Shown here one piece after another: positions 43,753 to 52,561 of a stretch of 64,000 nucleotides of DNA; within the stretch, counting starts at the first letter, position 1, and every line of letters starts with the position of its first letter. The DNA lies in NCBI RefSeq assembly GCF_002197845.1, contig NZ_NIDE01000014.1, positions 248,001 to 312,000 of the forward strand, given 5' to 3'. Below the pieces are notes generated by a model. The model did no database searches and had not been told where the DNA came from. It worked only from the letters and a program-made list of their open reading frames with translations. The translations under genes were made by a program, and so were the position numbers. This DNA comes from Fimbriiglobus ruber (GTDB taxonomy: Bacteria > Planctomycetota > Planctomycetia > Gemmatales > Gemmataceae).

Positions 43753-43913
43753 CCTCGTTGTACCCCATAAGTCGGAAGCGGCGAAAATGCCCCTTCCGAA
43801 TGGCCTGGAAAACAAGCGATTTCCGAACGGCGAAGCGGATTTGGGCCTTCCGAATGCCGTTTCCGCAACATCTTGTTACGAAAGACGTTGCAGACTTGTG
43901 GGGTACAACGAGG
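43753..43913. mobile_element. 161-bp MITE-like element, copy 2
   Basis: The same element as 13504-13664 in inverse orientation, with ends CCTCGTTGTACCCCA and its complement. Flanks are a perfect 8-bp duplication GCAACGCC (43745-43752 and 43914-43921). Removing the element and one duplication restores the palindrome CCCAGGGC-AAC-GCCCTGGG, a unit found elsewhere in the window without insertion. It encodes nothing. Both copies are 161 bp with only a few base changes, which suggests recent or selected mobility by a transposase elsewhere. Confidence 0.92.
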
Positions 43914-43988
43914 GCAACGCCCTGGGACCAACGCACACCCAGTTAACGGCCCGTATTTCCGGCAAGCCGCCCTACATCATCTGGAATA

Positions 43989-44522
43989 TCACTTGAAGTT
44001 CTTCAGCCACTCCTCGAAGCCTTTCTTGTGCTTCTCGACGGTCTTGATCGGCCCGAGGAGGGTCATGTAATACTGCTTGTTGTCTTTCCCCTCGAACACG
44101 ACGTACAGCTGGCGGAAGCCCGTGACCGGCGTGAAGTCCTGGGCCATCGGGAACTTCTTCTTCTTGAACGTGCCGCTCACGTCCTGGTAGGCCGCCTCGA
44201 TTTCGCCGACTTTGATCTTGTCCGATTTTTCCTTCCGCCCTTCCTCGACGAACTTGGCGAGTTGCCGGTCGAGGTTCTGCTTGACGGTCCCGCTCCCGCC
44301 GGGGAACACGAAGACGGCCAGTTCGGCGTCGTCCGCGTCGCCTTCGGCCTTGGGCAGCTTGAACTGGGCCATGCGCATGGCGTTCGACGGCGTCTCTTCC
44401 TTCCAGTCGGCCGGGGTCGTCGACTTGAGTCCGGCCAGTTCGACGGTCGTACCCTTGTCGGCGGCAAACCCGGCCCCGCCCACGAACAGGGCGGCGGCCG
44501 CGGTCATCAACAGGCGGCGCAT
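43989..44522 (-). CDS. Secreted protein of unknown function, 177 aa
   Basis: The leader MRRLLMTAAAALFVGGAGFAA precedes a Lys-rich mature domain (GLKSTTPADWKEETPSNAMRMAQFKLPKAEGDADDAELAVFVFPGG; DVSGTFKKKKFPMAQDFTPVTGFRQLYVVFEG). The pattern of a PsbP/Mog1-like alpha-beta sandwich is possible, but I cannot be sure. Its stop lies about 75 bases from the MITE edge at 43913, and an ISKra4-type element lies 107 bases upstream of its start. No catalytic residues visible. Confidence 0.7.
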   Translation of the reverse strand: MRRLLMTAAAALFVGGAGFAADKGTTVELAGLKSTTPADWKEETPSNAMRMAQFKLPKAEGDADDAELAVFVFPGGSGTVKQNLDRQLAKFVEEGRKEKSDKIKVGEIEAAYQDVSGTFKKKKFPMAQDFTPVTGFRQLYVVFEGKDNKQYYMTLLGPIKTVEKHKKGFEEWLKNFK

Positions 44523-44628
44523 GTGTTATCTCCGGTAAGTGTGTGGCGAAGCGGCGCCGAGTATTGTAGGGACCGCGGCCGGTGGGGGCAGTTTCTATCC
44601 GTCGGGCGTGGTCGGAGGGGAAGTGTCG

Positions 44629-46162
44629 GGGTCTGGCAAATCTTTCTGGCGCTAGGGTACGAGGGGTGCCAGAATGGGGGGACAAATGCCGCAACCCTTG
44701 ACCGAGGCCCGTAATGGAACCGATGCCCCGACTCGACCGTGACGCGTACATCGCGACGATGCGCCAGCAGATGGAAGCGATGCGCGGACCAGTCGCCGAC
44801 GCCATCAACAACGCCAAGGACGGGGAGATCATCGCCGGCAGCGAATGTCCGGTCCGCGATCTCTTCGGTACTCTCCGACGGAAGGCCTTTGAGGTCGGAC
44901 TCCAGATGCGAACGGATGCGGCGGAAGCCGCTTTTTCCCCCTCCGCAGGAAGTCGGGTCCCAGAAGAAGCTGCGGAATAAGGGCCGTCAAGACTACACGG
45001 TGCTGACGGTGAACGGCCGGGTGTGTGTGACGCGGATTCGCTGGCACGGTTCGGACGGCAGTCGCACGGTGGTCGACGGTTATCTCGACCGGGCCGAGCG
45101 GACCATTAGTGTGGGGGTCCGGGAGATGGCCTGCCGGTTGAACGGCGGGGGGACGAACTTCGACCGAACGGCCGAGAATTTGGCGCAGGTGGCGCAGGTC
45201 AGCGCGAGCGGGGAAACACTGCGGACGTTGATCGAAGACGAGGGCCGCAAGGTGGTGAAAGCGTTCCGCGAAGGGACCTTGCCGATCACCTGGACCGCGA
45301 AGGACTGTGTGGTCGAACCCGGGACGGCCGGGCCGACGCGGGTGTACTTCGGGTGCGACGGGGTGATGGCACCGATGGTCACGGAAGGGGAGAAGGCGAA
45401 ACGGCGTCAGAACATCAAGGCGAAACGGCGTGGGCGGACGTGCCGCCCGTTGCCCCGAGCCAAGGCGGGAGCGGATCAGAAGTATAAGGAGTTCAAGCTC
45501 GTCACGTATTACGACGAGCCGAAGAAGCACCGGTTGGTACTGGGTACGAAGGGGAACGGCCAGGAGGCAGGTCGGATCATGCGTCGGTTGGCGGGTCGGA
45601 TCGACTTGGCGGCGGCGGCGGAAAAGGTGGGCAACGTGGATGGGGCGCCGTGGATTCGCGGGCAGGTCGAGGGGCGGTGTCTGCCGCTGGACGCATTGGG
45701 GCTCGATTTCTACCACCTGGCGGAGAACGTGCATAAGGCCCGGCGGGTGGTGTACGGGGAATCGGACTCGGCGGGCATGGTCTGGGCGGGGGACATCTTG
45801 CACGCGTTCAAGCACGACGGGTACGACCTCACGTGGGAGAAGCTGGTCACGTGGCGGGCCTTGTGGCGTGGGCCGAAGCGGGCGGCGGCCGACGCGTTGA
45901 TGAACTACGTGCGCGAGCGTCGGGAGATGATCTTGTATCCGGAGTTCGCGGCGAAGGGTTGGCAAATCGGCAGCGGTCCCACGGAATCGTGCTGCAAAAC
46001 CCTGACGCAGAGGCTCAAGGGCTCGGGGATGCGGTGGGACGCCGACAACGCCGAAGCGATCATGGCACTGGAATCATTGCGCGAAAGCAACTTGTGGAAG
46101 ACGTATTGGCAAACCCAATTGTCGCAAACGACTTAACGACGCCATAAAGATTTGCCAGACCC
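44629..46162. mobile_element. ISKra4-type insertion sequence (1534 bp)
   Basis: Inverted ends GGGTCTGGCAAATCTTT and the complement at 46146-46162 match with one mismatch in about 23 bp (bases 18-23 are CTGGCG and ATGGCG). The interior is almost entirely the transposase frame pair. No clear target duplication is seen, so the duplication length is unknown or lost. It lies between a secreted protein gene and an acyl-carrier-like gene. Confidence 0.88.
44714..46136 (+). CDS. ISKra4-family transposase with a frame change
   Basis: The first frame (44714-44980; MEPMPRLDRDAYIATMRQQ) encodes the ~88-residue N-terminal part. The main domain lies in the +1 frame up to 46136. Both overlap at GCTTTTTCCCCC (44931-44941 holds the T5/C5 run), a plausible site for programmed frameshift or polymerase slippage. 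Joined, the protein runs AEAAF then PPPQEVGSQKKLRNKGRQDYTVLTVNGRV, as in other ISKra4 transposases. Candidate DDE residues are YFGCDGVMAPMV, GLDFYHLAENVHKA and GSGPTESCCKTLTQRLKGSGM. It could be a natural split gene or a single-base mutation. Confidence 0.85.
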
Positions 46163-46344
46163 TTATTGGAGCCGCGGCAAACATCGACCTCGAAAACCGA
46201 CCGTCCTCTAATTAAACTTTGAACGCAGTGGGATTGGGCGCTGCTCCAATGGCCCCGGCAGTTGCTCGGACATCCATTTTTCACCCGCTCCCCGATCGCT
46301 TCCGAACCTGGATTCTGGTCGTTGAGCAGCGGGGGACCGCTGAG

Positions 46345-46701
46345 ATGACGATCTCATCGCGAACACCGGAGGGGATGCCACACCGCTGTCCGATCTGCGG
46401 CGCCGACGCCGCTCTCGAACCTTCGTTTCCCGCGGGCGATTCCACGTGCCCCGCGTGCGGGCACCTCCTGTGGTGGTTTCGCGATCGCCTCGGCCGCGCC
46501 TCGGGTCTCACAGCCGACCAAATTCGCCTCGCTAGCACTTTCCCGGGAAACCTCAGAGTCACTTCGCTCGAAACGGTCGAACTGGTGATGGAACTAGAAG
46601 AGGAGTTCGACCTCGTGATCCCGGACGAGGACGCCGAAGCGATCCGGACCGTCGGCGACGCGATCCGCTATCTTCGCATGCGTCGTGGCGGGAGCGTATA
46701 A
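46345..46701 (+). CDS. Zinc-ribbon acyl-carrier-protein-like protein
   Basis: A 118-residue protein with an N-terminal zinc ribbon (CPICG at 15-19 and CPACG at 35-39), a hydrophobic linker (LLWWFRDRLG) and a C-terminal domain resembling the acyl carrier protein second half (SLETVELVMELEEEFDLVIPDEDAEAIRTVGDAIRYL). Ser74 occupies the phosphopantetheine site, but the usual preceding Asp is Thr (TSL instead of DSL). Whether it is modified is uncertain. A GGGGG run precedes the ATG at 46345; a longer in-frame start at 46219 adds no conserved sequence. Zinc-ribbon ACPs are unusual. Confidence 0.75.
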   Translation: MTISSRTPEGMPHRCPICGADAALEPSFPAGDSTCPACGHLLWWFRDRLGRASGLTADQIRLASTFPGNLRVTSLETVELVMELEEEFDLVIPDEDAEAIRTVGDAIRYLRMRRGGSV

Positions 46702-46756
46702 GAGTTTTTCGACACCAATATGCGGAAACACTCTACGCCGTCGAGCCGGCTACGGT

Positions 46757-47488
46757 TCAGACGGCGGGCTGGACCATTTCGCGGATCGGTTCCGGGCACG
46801 ATTCCCACGTCGCCCAATAAGTCGCTTCGAGCGGCGTCGGGATGTGCGCGTCGGGCGTCAGAAACAGCGGCATGTCGGGTATCACATCGCCGACCGCGAC
46901 CGGCTCGATGTGCGCGACGATCTCGGACGCGGACTGGTAACTTACCAGCGTCAGCGGTTTGTCCGCCGGTGGCGCGAACGGCTGCTCCAGGAATTCATCC
47001 ATGATGGCTTTGTGGATTCCCTGCGGATCGCAATCGGATGGCGGAAACAGATCTATGACGAGCAAATGCACGCCGGCCCGGACGAACGCGGCCGCCTTCT
47101 CGACGAACGACCGAATGGCGTGGCGCGAATCCTTATTACCCGGCGAGATGATCTCGATCAGCGCGACCACGTTGCCGAGCGGGTGGTGAACGCTGATCCG
47201 GTTGGCTCTCCGCGCGTACCGCCCCGCTTCGGAGGGTACGCGGGCGACCAGTCTCGTTTTCGGCGGCTCCAAAATCGCGGTCGTATCGCCCGGGCTCGCC
47301 GTTCCTTTCGTTTTCGTTTCCACGGCGATGACGTCCGGCTCGGGTCCGTCCACTCGCTGTTCGACAAGGGCGTAGTATCCCTTGGGTAGTCTGCCCCGGT
47401 TGAGTGCGTTTCGGATCTCGATGCTCCACGCTTGATGGAAGTCGTGAAACAGACCCGACGGCACACGAGTCCAGTCGTGGATCGGCAT
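46757..47488 (-). CDS. DUF4058 family protein
   Basis: A 243-residue protein starting MPIHDWTRVPSGLFHDFHQAWSIEIRNALNRGRLP, the typical beginning of DUF4058 proteins. The central part (VVALIEIISPGNKDSR; EKAAAFVRAGVHLLVIDLFPP) has an Ile/Leu-Glu-Ile-(Ile/Leu)-SP(G/S)NK signature common to the family and similar to PD-(D/E)XK (Uma2-type) nuclease folds, so a degenerate restriction-like fold is possible. No activity is established. The gene is single on the minus strand and converges with the ACP-like gene. Confidence 0.88.
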   Translation of the reverse strand: MPIHDWTRVPSGLFHDFHQAWSIEIRNALNRGRLPKGYYALVEQRVDGPEPDVIAVETKTKGTASPGDTTAILEPPKTRLVARVPSEAGRYARRANRISVHHPLGNVVALIEIISPGNKDSRHAIRSFVEKAAAFVRAGVHLLVIDLFPPSDCDPQGIHKAIMDEFLEQPFAPPADKPLTLVSYQSASEIVAHIEPVAVGDVIPDMPLFLTPDAHIPTPLEATYWATWESCPEPIREMVQPAV

Positions 47489-47684
47489 GGGCTGGCCCTG
47501 ATGACGCAAATCCCTTTCTACACGGGCATCTTACCTGAAAGGGAGACGTGCGTGGCGAGCGCCGCGGTCCATTGCTGGTCCGCGGGCAACCTCCCTGTGA
47601 CCAGAAGTTCCCACCGGGTCCGTAAAAGTATACTGTTTGCTGCCACCGAACTTGAATCGTTCGGCACAGGGGAGAACCGGTGAG

Positions 47685-48155
47685 ATGGCGACCGAAATCC
47701 GAATCCTCGGCCCGCACGACGCCGGCGTTCTCGACCAGGTCGCGCCGGGCGTCTTTGACGACCCGATCGACCCCAAGCGGACCGCGGAGTTCCTGGCTGA
47801 CCCGCGCCACCACCTGGCCGTTGCCGTTGACGACGGTTTGGTCGTCGGCTTTGTGTCGGCGGTTCATTACGTCCACCCGGACAAGCCCCACCCGGAGCTG
47901 TGGGTCAACGAGGTCAGTGTGGCGGCAACGCACCGGGGCCGCGGTCTGGGAACGCGCATGCTACAGGCGGTGTTTGAGGTAGCCCGCGGGCTCGGCTGCA
48001 TCGAGGCGTGGGTACTCACCGACAGAGCGAACGCCGCAGCCATGCGCCTTTACCCGGCAGCCGGGAGTACGGAAGCACCAACCGACCATGTGATGTTTAC
48101 GTTTCGGCTGGGCGCCGACGTGCCCCGCGAGTTTAAGGCAGTGCCCCCGAGATAG
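47685..48155 (+). CDS. GNAT acetyltransferase
   Basis: A 156-residue GNAT enzyme that moves an acetyl group from acetyl-CoA to an amine. Motif A is seen in WVNEVSVAATHRGRGLGTRML (R/QxxGxG/A is RGRGLG). The C-terminal NAAAMRLYPAAGS resembles aminoglycoside 6'-N-acetyltransferases, but the acceptor is unknown. GGGGAG lies 10-15 bases before ATG 47685. It starts 196 bases beyond the DUF4058 start on the opposite strand. Confidence 0.85.
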   Translation: MATEIRILGPHDAGVLDQVAPGVFDDPIDPKRTAEFLADPRHHLAVAVDDGLVVGFVSAVHYVHPDKPHPELWVNEVSVAATHRGRGLGTRMLQAVFEVARGLGCIEAWVLTDRANAAAMRLYPAAGSTEAPTDHVMFTFRLGADVPREFKAVPPR

Positions 48156-48268
48156 CCGGCAACGACTCGATATTCTTGATCGATCGGCCCGCTTCCGTTT
48201 ACGATGTCGCCTTCGTCGGGCGATGCGAGATCCGTCGTCCGGCCTATGGAAATGCCTGGGGGCGAGCC

Positions 48269-49237
48269 ATGATCCGTTGGTGCATTCTCGCGTGTTAGTT
48301 CTTCGTCCTTGCGCCCGCCAACGGTGTCGCGGCGGACGCACCGCCTGCCGCCGGGAAGAAGGACGAGGTGGTCCGCCGCGACACCACGCCGCCGCGCCTG
48401 TCCCTGTACCTGCCGGTCCCCCTGGGCGTCCCGGGCGTGGAGAGTCAATCGACCGGCGTCTTCGTTCCCGCGGACTACCGGGCGGGTGACACCGTCGATC
48501 TGGTGTTGTTCCTGCGCGGCTACGACATCAAACGGCCGAAAGCGGCGACGTCGGTCGACGAGTACTGGAATAGCCCGCGGCACCCGGTCCTGAAAAGCTT
48601 CCTGTTCCGGGAGGAGGTCAACGCGAGCGGCAGGAACGTGATCCTGGTGGTGCCCGCCCTCGGCCCGTTCGCCGAAGTCGGCAAACTCAAGGACGACGGC
48701 GGCGTCCAGTGGTTCCTCGATCAGATCCTCGACGGCTTGTGGCGGAGCGGCCCCCACGCCGGCCGCGCGAAGCGCCCGACCGTCCGGAACCTGATCCTCG
48801 CGGCCCACTCCGGCGGCGGGGTGCCCCTGCGCCGACTCGCCCAGGTCCTGGGCGACGACGACATCTACAAGGACAAGCTGAAAGCGTGCTGGGGGTTCGA
48901 CTCCATTTACGGCGTCAAGGACAAGGACGCCGAGTTCTGGTCCGACTGGGCCAAGGGGCACCCCGGCACCAAGGTCGCCATGTACTACCTCTTCACGGAA
49001 AAGGACGTCGGCAAGAACCCCAAGTTGCCGGTCGGTCCCGGCAACCCCGCGGACCACCGCGTCCCGACGGGCACCACGTTCCCGGCGCTGGAACTCGAGC
49101 GTCTGGCCAAAGCACGTATGCTCGACAACGTCGCGGTCGTACGCGGGACCAAAGCCACGACGCTGAACCACAACGACGTGCCACGGGTTCACCTGTCCGA
49201 ACTACTCAAAGCGGCGCCGTACCTGGATGCCCGCTGA
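48269..49237 (+). pseudogene. Alpha/beta-hydrolase-like protein with in-frame stop in the signal peptide
   Basis: From ATG 48269 the frame reads MIRWCILAC, a TAG (48296-48298), then FFVLAPANGVAADAPPAAGKK and the rest in the same phase to 49237. Without the stop this is a signal peptide joined to a ~290-residue hydrolase-like domain with AAHSGGGVPLRRL (GHSxG-like nucleophile) and PALELERLAKARML. An alternative GTG start at 48368 gives a 289-residue cytoplasmic version, but it lacks a good ribosome site. Either the gene has lost export, the TAG is read through, or this is a sequence error. The domain is otherwise intact with coding bias. Confidence 0.6.
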
Positions 49238-49269
49238 GCGGTTACCAGTTGACCACTCGGGGGGGTGTG

Positions 49270-49725
49270 ATGTCGCAAATTGCTTCCGCTTATGCCGTGC
49301 CCGCGGGCGTTCTCCCAGAAGTGCAACGCCACCTGAGCGCCAACGAGTGGGCCGGCTTCTGGCGGCGCATGAATGACTTCCGGGTCGGAGAGACGTTCCC
49401 GCACAGCGGCTACGTCGTGGTGGTAGCAGCGGAATATTTGCGGGAGTTGGGAATCGAGCTTCCGGTCAGCCGTGATGCCGCCGTGCGGCAGTTGGTGGAA
49501 CGCTGCGACCCGTTGGTCTGCGCGACCCGGACCGATGCCTCCACGGATGCCACAACGCTGGCCGGAATAGCCGCGTCCGACGACGTTCTGGCTACCTACT
49601 GGCGTGAGTTCACGGGCGACGGGGAACTCGAAGCGGGAGCGGCGATGCGGGAAGCCCTCGACTGGCTGCGGCAGGTTCTCACCGCGGGGCGGGAGGCCGA
49701 CTGGGTGGTCATTCTGGCGGGCTAG
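49270..49725 (+). CDS. Hypothetical protein, 151 aa
   Basis: A 151-residue cytoplasmic protein (MSQIASAYAVPAGVLPEVQRHLSANEWAGFWRRMNDF) with a G-rich ribosome site close to the ATG. It has a mixed alpha/beta composition and no motif I recognise. The end (EALDWLRQVLTAGREADWVVILAG) suggests a helical C-terminal domain. It begins 32 bases after the hydrolase stop and may share its transcript. Function unknown. Confidence 0.6.
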   Translation: MSQIASAYAVPAGVLPEVQRHLSANEWAGFWRRMNDFRVGETFPHSGYVVVVAAEYLRELGIELPVSRDAAVRQLVERCDPLVCATRTDASTDATTLAGIAASDDVLATYWREFTGDGELEAGAAMREALDWLRQVLTAGREADWVVILAG

Positions 49726-49844
49726 CAGCCTCGGGCCGAAGCGGCCGGATCGCCTGTCCGACGGGGCCGATTTGCCTACGGGGTTTGGCGAGGTTCGGGG
49801 CAAGACGACTCGGCGCTGTAGTATTCATTCAAGGAGTGCCTCCG

Positions 49845-50402
49845 ATGATCCAAGCTCGTCAGATTCTTGTCCTTCCCGTCTTCGTATTCGGCGCATTGGT
49901 GGCCGCCGCGGCTCCACCGACTCCCGGCCCGGCCGCGATCAGTCCGGTGGTGCCCGGGTACGGGGCGGTCGTCCCGCTCCCGGACGCGGCCGAGCCGCCG
50001 GTCAAGGGGAGCAAGGTGGTGTTCGACGTGACGGCGGTCGCCAAGGACGCGGACGCCCCGCTCCCGGGTCTGGTCCGGGCCGCGACCCTGTTGAACCTCG
50101 CCGGCACTGTCGGGCTCAAGCCGGCCGATCTGGAGATCGTCGTGGTCCTGCACGGGGACGCAACCGCGGCGGCCCTGGACGACGCGGCCTACCGCGATCT
50201 CGTCGGCCGGCCGCACCCGCACTCCGACCTGATGAAGAAACTGAAAGCCGTCGGGGTGCGGTTCCTGGTCTGCGGCCAGTCGATGGCCCGGAAGGGGTAC
50301 GACCCGAAGCGAGTCCGGCCCGAGGTGTCGGTCGCGGCGGCGGCCGCGTCCGCGGTGGTGAACCTGCAAGCCCGCGGGTTCGCGTACATCCCGGCCCACT
50401 GA
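49845..50402 (+). CDS. Secreted DsrE-like protein
   Basis: A 185-residue protein with a signal peptide (MIQARQILVLPVFVFGALVAAAA) and a DsrE/DsrF-type fold: ATLLNLAGTVGLKPADLEIVVVLHGDATAAALDDAAY, then LKAVGVRFLVCGQSMARKGYDP with a Cys in the usual position, and SAVVNLQARGFAYIPAH at the end. DsrE-family proteins move or hold sulfur in the cytoplasm, but exported relatives exist with unknown roles. AAGGAG precedes the ATG. The Cys suggests persulfide chemistry; this is inference. Confidence 0.8.
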   Translation: MIQARQILVLPVFVFGALVAAAAPPTPGPAAISPVVPGYGAVVPLPDAAEPPVKGSKVVFDVTAVAKDADAPLPGLVRAATLLNLAGTVGLKPADLEIVVVLHGDATAAALDDAAYRDLVGRPHPHSDLMKKLKAVGVRFLVCGQSMARKGYDPKRVRPEVSVAAAAASAVVNLQARGFAYIPAH

Positions 50403-50741
50403 CCGGGACGGTCGAAGAACGGCTTTTAACGGTCTAATACACGAATCCGCTGAGGAATGGCGCCTCCGTGGTGTTCTGGCAGGCTCGGCGCAAAGTCTGC
50501 CCCACGACACCCATCAGCATCGGGAAAAAATGGTCGTCTCATGCGGCGGCAGAGTTAAAGACTAGCCATAACTTGTTGGCAGTGTTAACCATCCGCCCCG
50601 GCCTCCACCTCGGTCGCCTCACAAGCCAATATTTTTCGCCCCACATGTCGATTTGCGACCGGCTCGTTCGACTATTCAGTGACGGACCCGCCGGTACACG
50701 GTTGACCGGCCGCCGAACGATGTACCCACACAAGGAAGCCC
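50403..50741. other. Intergenic region, no feature seen
   Basis: A 339-bp gap between a DsrE-like gene and the first VOC gene. It must hold the promoter for the downstream VOC/YCII run. I see no strong hairpin, repeat or small gene with a ribosome site. Confidence 0.4.
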
Positions 50742-51203
50742 ATGATACGGCAGAAGATCACCCCCTTCTTGTGGTTCGACGGCAAGGCCGAGGAGGCCGC
50801 CCGCTTTTACGTCTCGTTGTTCCCGGACTCCGTCGTGACCGGCGTCACCCCGGGGCCGGGCGGCGTTGCGCTGGTGGTCGAGTTCCGGCTCGCGGGGCTG
50901 CAATTTCTCGCCCTGAACGGCGGACCGCAGTTCAAATTCAACGAGGCGATCTCGCTCTCAATCGACTGCCACTCGCAGGCCGAGGTGGACGAGCTGTGGG
51001 AGAAGCTGTCGACCGGCGGGTCGAAGAGCCAGTGCGGGTGGCTGAAGGACAAGTACGGCCTCTCCTGGCAGGTGGTGCCGGCCGTACTGCCGACCCTCCT
51101 CGGGTCCGCCGACCGCGCCAAGGCGGCGCGGGTGATGGGGGCGATGATGAAGATGACCAAGCTGGACATCCAGGCGCTTCAGGACGCGGCCGACGGGAAG
51201 TGA
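50742..51203 (+). CDS. PhnB-like VOC-superfamily protein
   Basis: A 153-residue member of the VOC superfamily of the 3-demethylubiquinone methyltransferase-like/PhnB group. The start ITPFLWFDGKAEEAARFYVSLFPDS, LQFLALNGGPQFKFNEAISLSIDC and KDKYGLSWQVVPAVLPTLL are family hallmarks. No methyltransferase fold is present despite the historic name. A similar gene lies at 52133-52561. It belongs to a group of genes with YCII and VOC domains read in one direction, often found with sigma factors, although none is seen here. Reaction unknown. Confidence 0.9.
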   Translation: MIRQKITPFLWFDGKAEEAARFYVSLFPDSVVTGVTPGPGGVALVVEFRLAGLQFLALNGGPQFKFNEAISLSIDCHSQAEVDELWEKLSTGGSKSQCGWLKDKYGLSWQVVPAVLPTLLGSADRAKAARVMGAMMKMTKLDIQALQDAADGK

Positions 51204-51246
51204 AAGTGTGATCTGGTCTGGTGCTACAGGGAGAGGAGGGGGAACG

Positions 51247-52020
51247 ATGAAATACATGTTGCTCTTGTACAGCGCCGAGAATCGGTGGTCGGACGAGGAG
51301 CGGACGGCCTGTATGCGCGAGTGTCTGGGCGTCTGTGACGACCTGATCGCCCGGGGCAAGTTTATCGCCACGTCGCCGCTCCAGTCGGTGACGACGGCCG
51401 CGACGGTTCGTGTCCGGGACGGCCGGCCGTTGATCACCGACGGCCCGTTCGCCGAGACAACGGAGCAGCTCGGCGGCTACTTCATCCTGGACCTCCACGA
51501 CCTCGACGAGGCGATCGCGGTCGCCAGCCGGCTCCCGTCCGTCACCAAGGAGAAGGGGGCCGCGGAGATCCGCCCGATGTTCACGCCGGACGGGGTGCCG
51601 CCGGCCCGACCGCTCCCGACCGGCCCGAGTGACCCGGCTGTTATCCCGTACCTACTCCTCTGTTACGACGACGAAGCGGGGCGGAAGACGACGGCCCCGG
51701 CCGTCATCCGGGAGGCGATGGCGGAGGCCCTCTCGCTCGTCCAAGAGCTGAAAGACGCCGGCCAATATTTGAGCGCGTCGCCCCTCCACCCGCCGGCGAC
51801 CGCCACGTGCGTGCGGGTGCGGGACGGGAAGCGGGTCATCACCGACGGCCCGTTCACCGAGACGAACGAGGTTCTCGGGGGCTACTACCTGATCCTGGCC
51901 GATTCGCGCGAGGCGGCCCTCCGCGTCGCCGCCCGACACCCCGGGGCCAAGTTCGGCTCGGTCGAAGTCCGGCCGCTCTACGATTTTTCCGGGCTGCGAA
52001 AAGTACCCGAGATTTCGTGA
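51247..52020 (+). CDS. Tandem YCII-domain protein, 257 aa
   Basis: Two YCII-type domains are fused. The first runs MKYMLLLYSAENRWSDEER through ITDGPFAETTEQLGGYFILDLHDLDEA, and the second IPYLLLCYDDEAGRKTT through ITDGPFTETNEVLGGYYLILADSREA. Each repeats the TDGPF.ET.E.LGGY signature, showing an internal duplication. YCII proteins are often encoded near ECF sigma factors and VOC proteins. AGGAGG lies a few bases before the ATG. Gap to the VOC gene upstream is 43 bases. Function unknown; the second half may have diverged in role. Confidence 0.92.
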   Translation: MKYMLLLYSAENRWSDEERTACMRECLGVCDDLIARGKFIATSPLQSVTTAATVRVRDGRPLITDGPFAETTEQLGGYFILDLHDLDEAIAVASRLPSVTKEKGAAEIRPMFTPDGVPPARPLPTGPSDPAVIPYLLLCYDDEAGRKTTAPAVIREAMAEALSLVQELKDAGQYLSASPLHPPATATCVRVRDGKRVITDGPFTETNEVLGGYYLILADSREAALRVAARHPGAKFGSVEVRPLYDFSGLRKVPEIS

Positions 52021-52132
52021 AACGCTGTCGATTTCCACACCACTCGATCGACTACTTGGTGAAAGAGTGGGTGATCGGTCATCGCAGTCACCCGCTTGCC
52101 GTCCCACACCCTTCACTCGAATTGGAGAGAAC

Positions 52133-52561
52133 ATGACCGGCACGGCCATTACCCCGTACCTGTTCTTCGGCGGCCGCTGCGACGAGGCCATCGCTTTCTA
52201 CCGCGCGGCCCTGGGCGCGGAGGTCGAAATGCTGATGCGGTACGACGAGAGCCCCGAACCGGCCCCGCCGGGGATGCTGCAGGCCGGGTTCGAGAAGAAG
52301 GTCATGCACGCCTCGCTCAACGTCCGCGGCGTCCGGCTCATGGCGTCCGACGGGTGCGACGACAAGTCGAAGTTCGACGGGTTCCAGCTCGCCTTCACCG
52401 TCCCGACCGAGGCGGACGCGCGGCAAGCGTTTGACGCCCTGGTCGACGGCGGCAGCGTCCAGATGCCGCTCACCAAGACCTTCTGGTCGCCGTGCTTCGG
52501 GATGGCCACCGACCGCTTTGGCGTCAGATGGATGGTCATGGTCCCCGGCCCGACAGGCTGA
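52133..52561 (+). CDS. PhnB-like VOC-superfamily protein
   Basis: A 142-residue VOC protein (PhnB-like). ITPYLFFGGRCDEAIAFYRAALGAEVEMLMRYDESP, VMHASLNVRGVRLMASDGC and KTFWSPCFGMATDRFGVRWMVMVP are typical. GGAGAG lies 4-9 bases before the ATG. It follows the YCII fusion by about 112 bases and the earlier PhnB-like gene at 50742 is a distant paralogue. The metal site residues of glyoxalase I are not all present, so it is unlikely to be glyoxalase I. Reaction unknown. Confidence 0.9.
   Translation: MTGTAITPYLFFGGRCDEAIAFYRAALGAEVEMLMRYDESPEPAPPGMLQAGFEKKVMHASLNVRGVRLMASDGCDDKSKFDGFQLAFTVPTEADARQAFDALVDGGSVQMPLTKTFWSPCFGMATDRFGVRWMVMVPGPTG

Noticed and set aside
43689-43996. Small proteins read through MITE copy 2 on both strands
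   Set aside because: They contain the MITE terminal repeats in every phase and lack ribosome sites; same shadows appear over copy 1.
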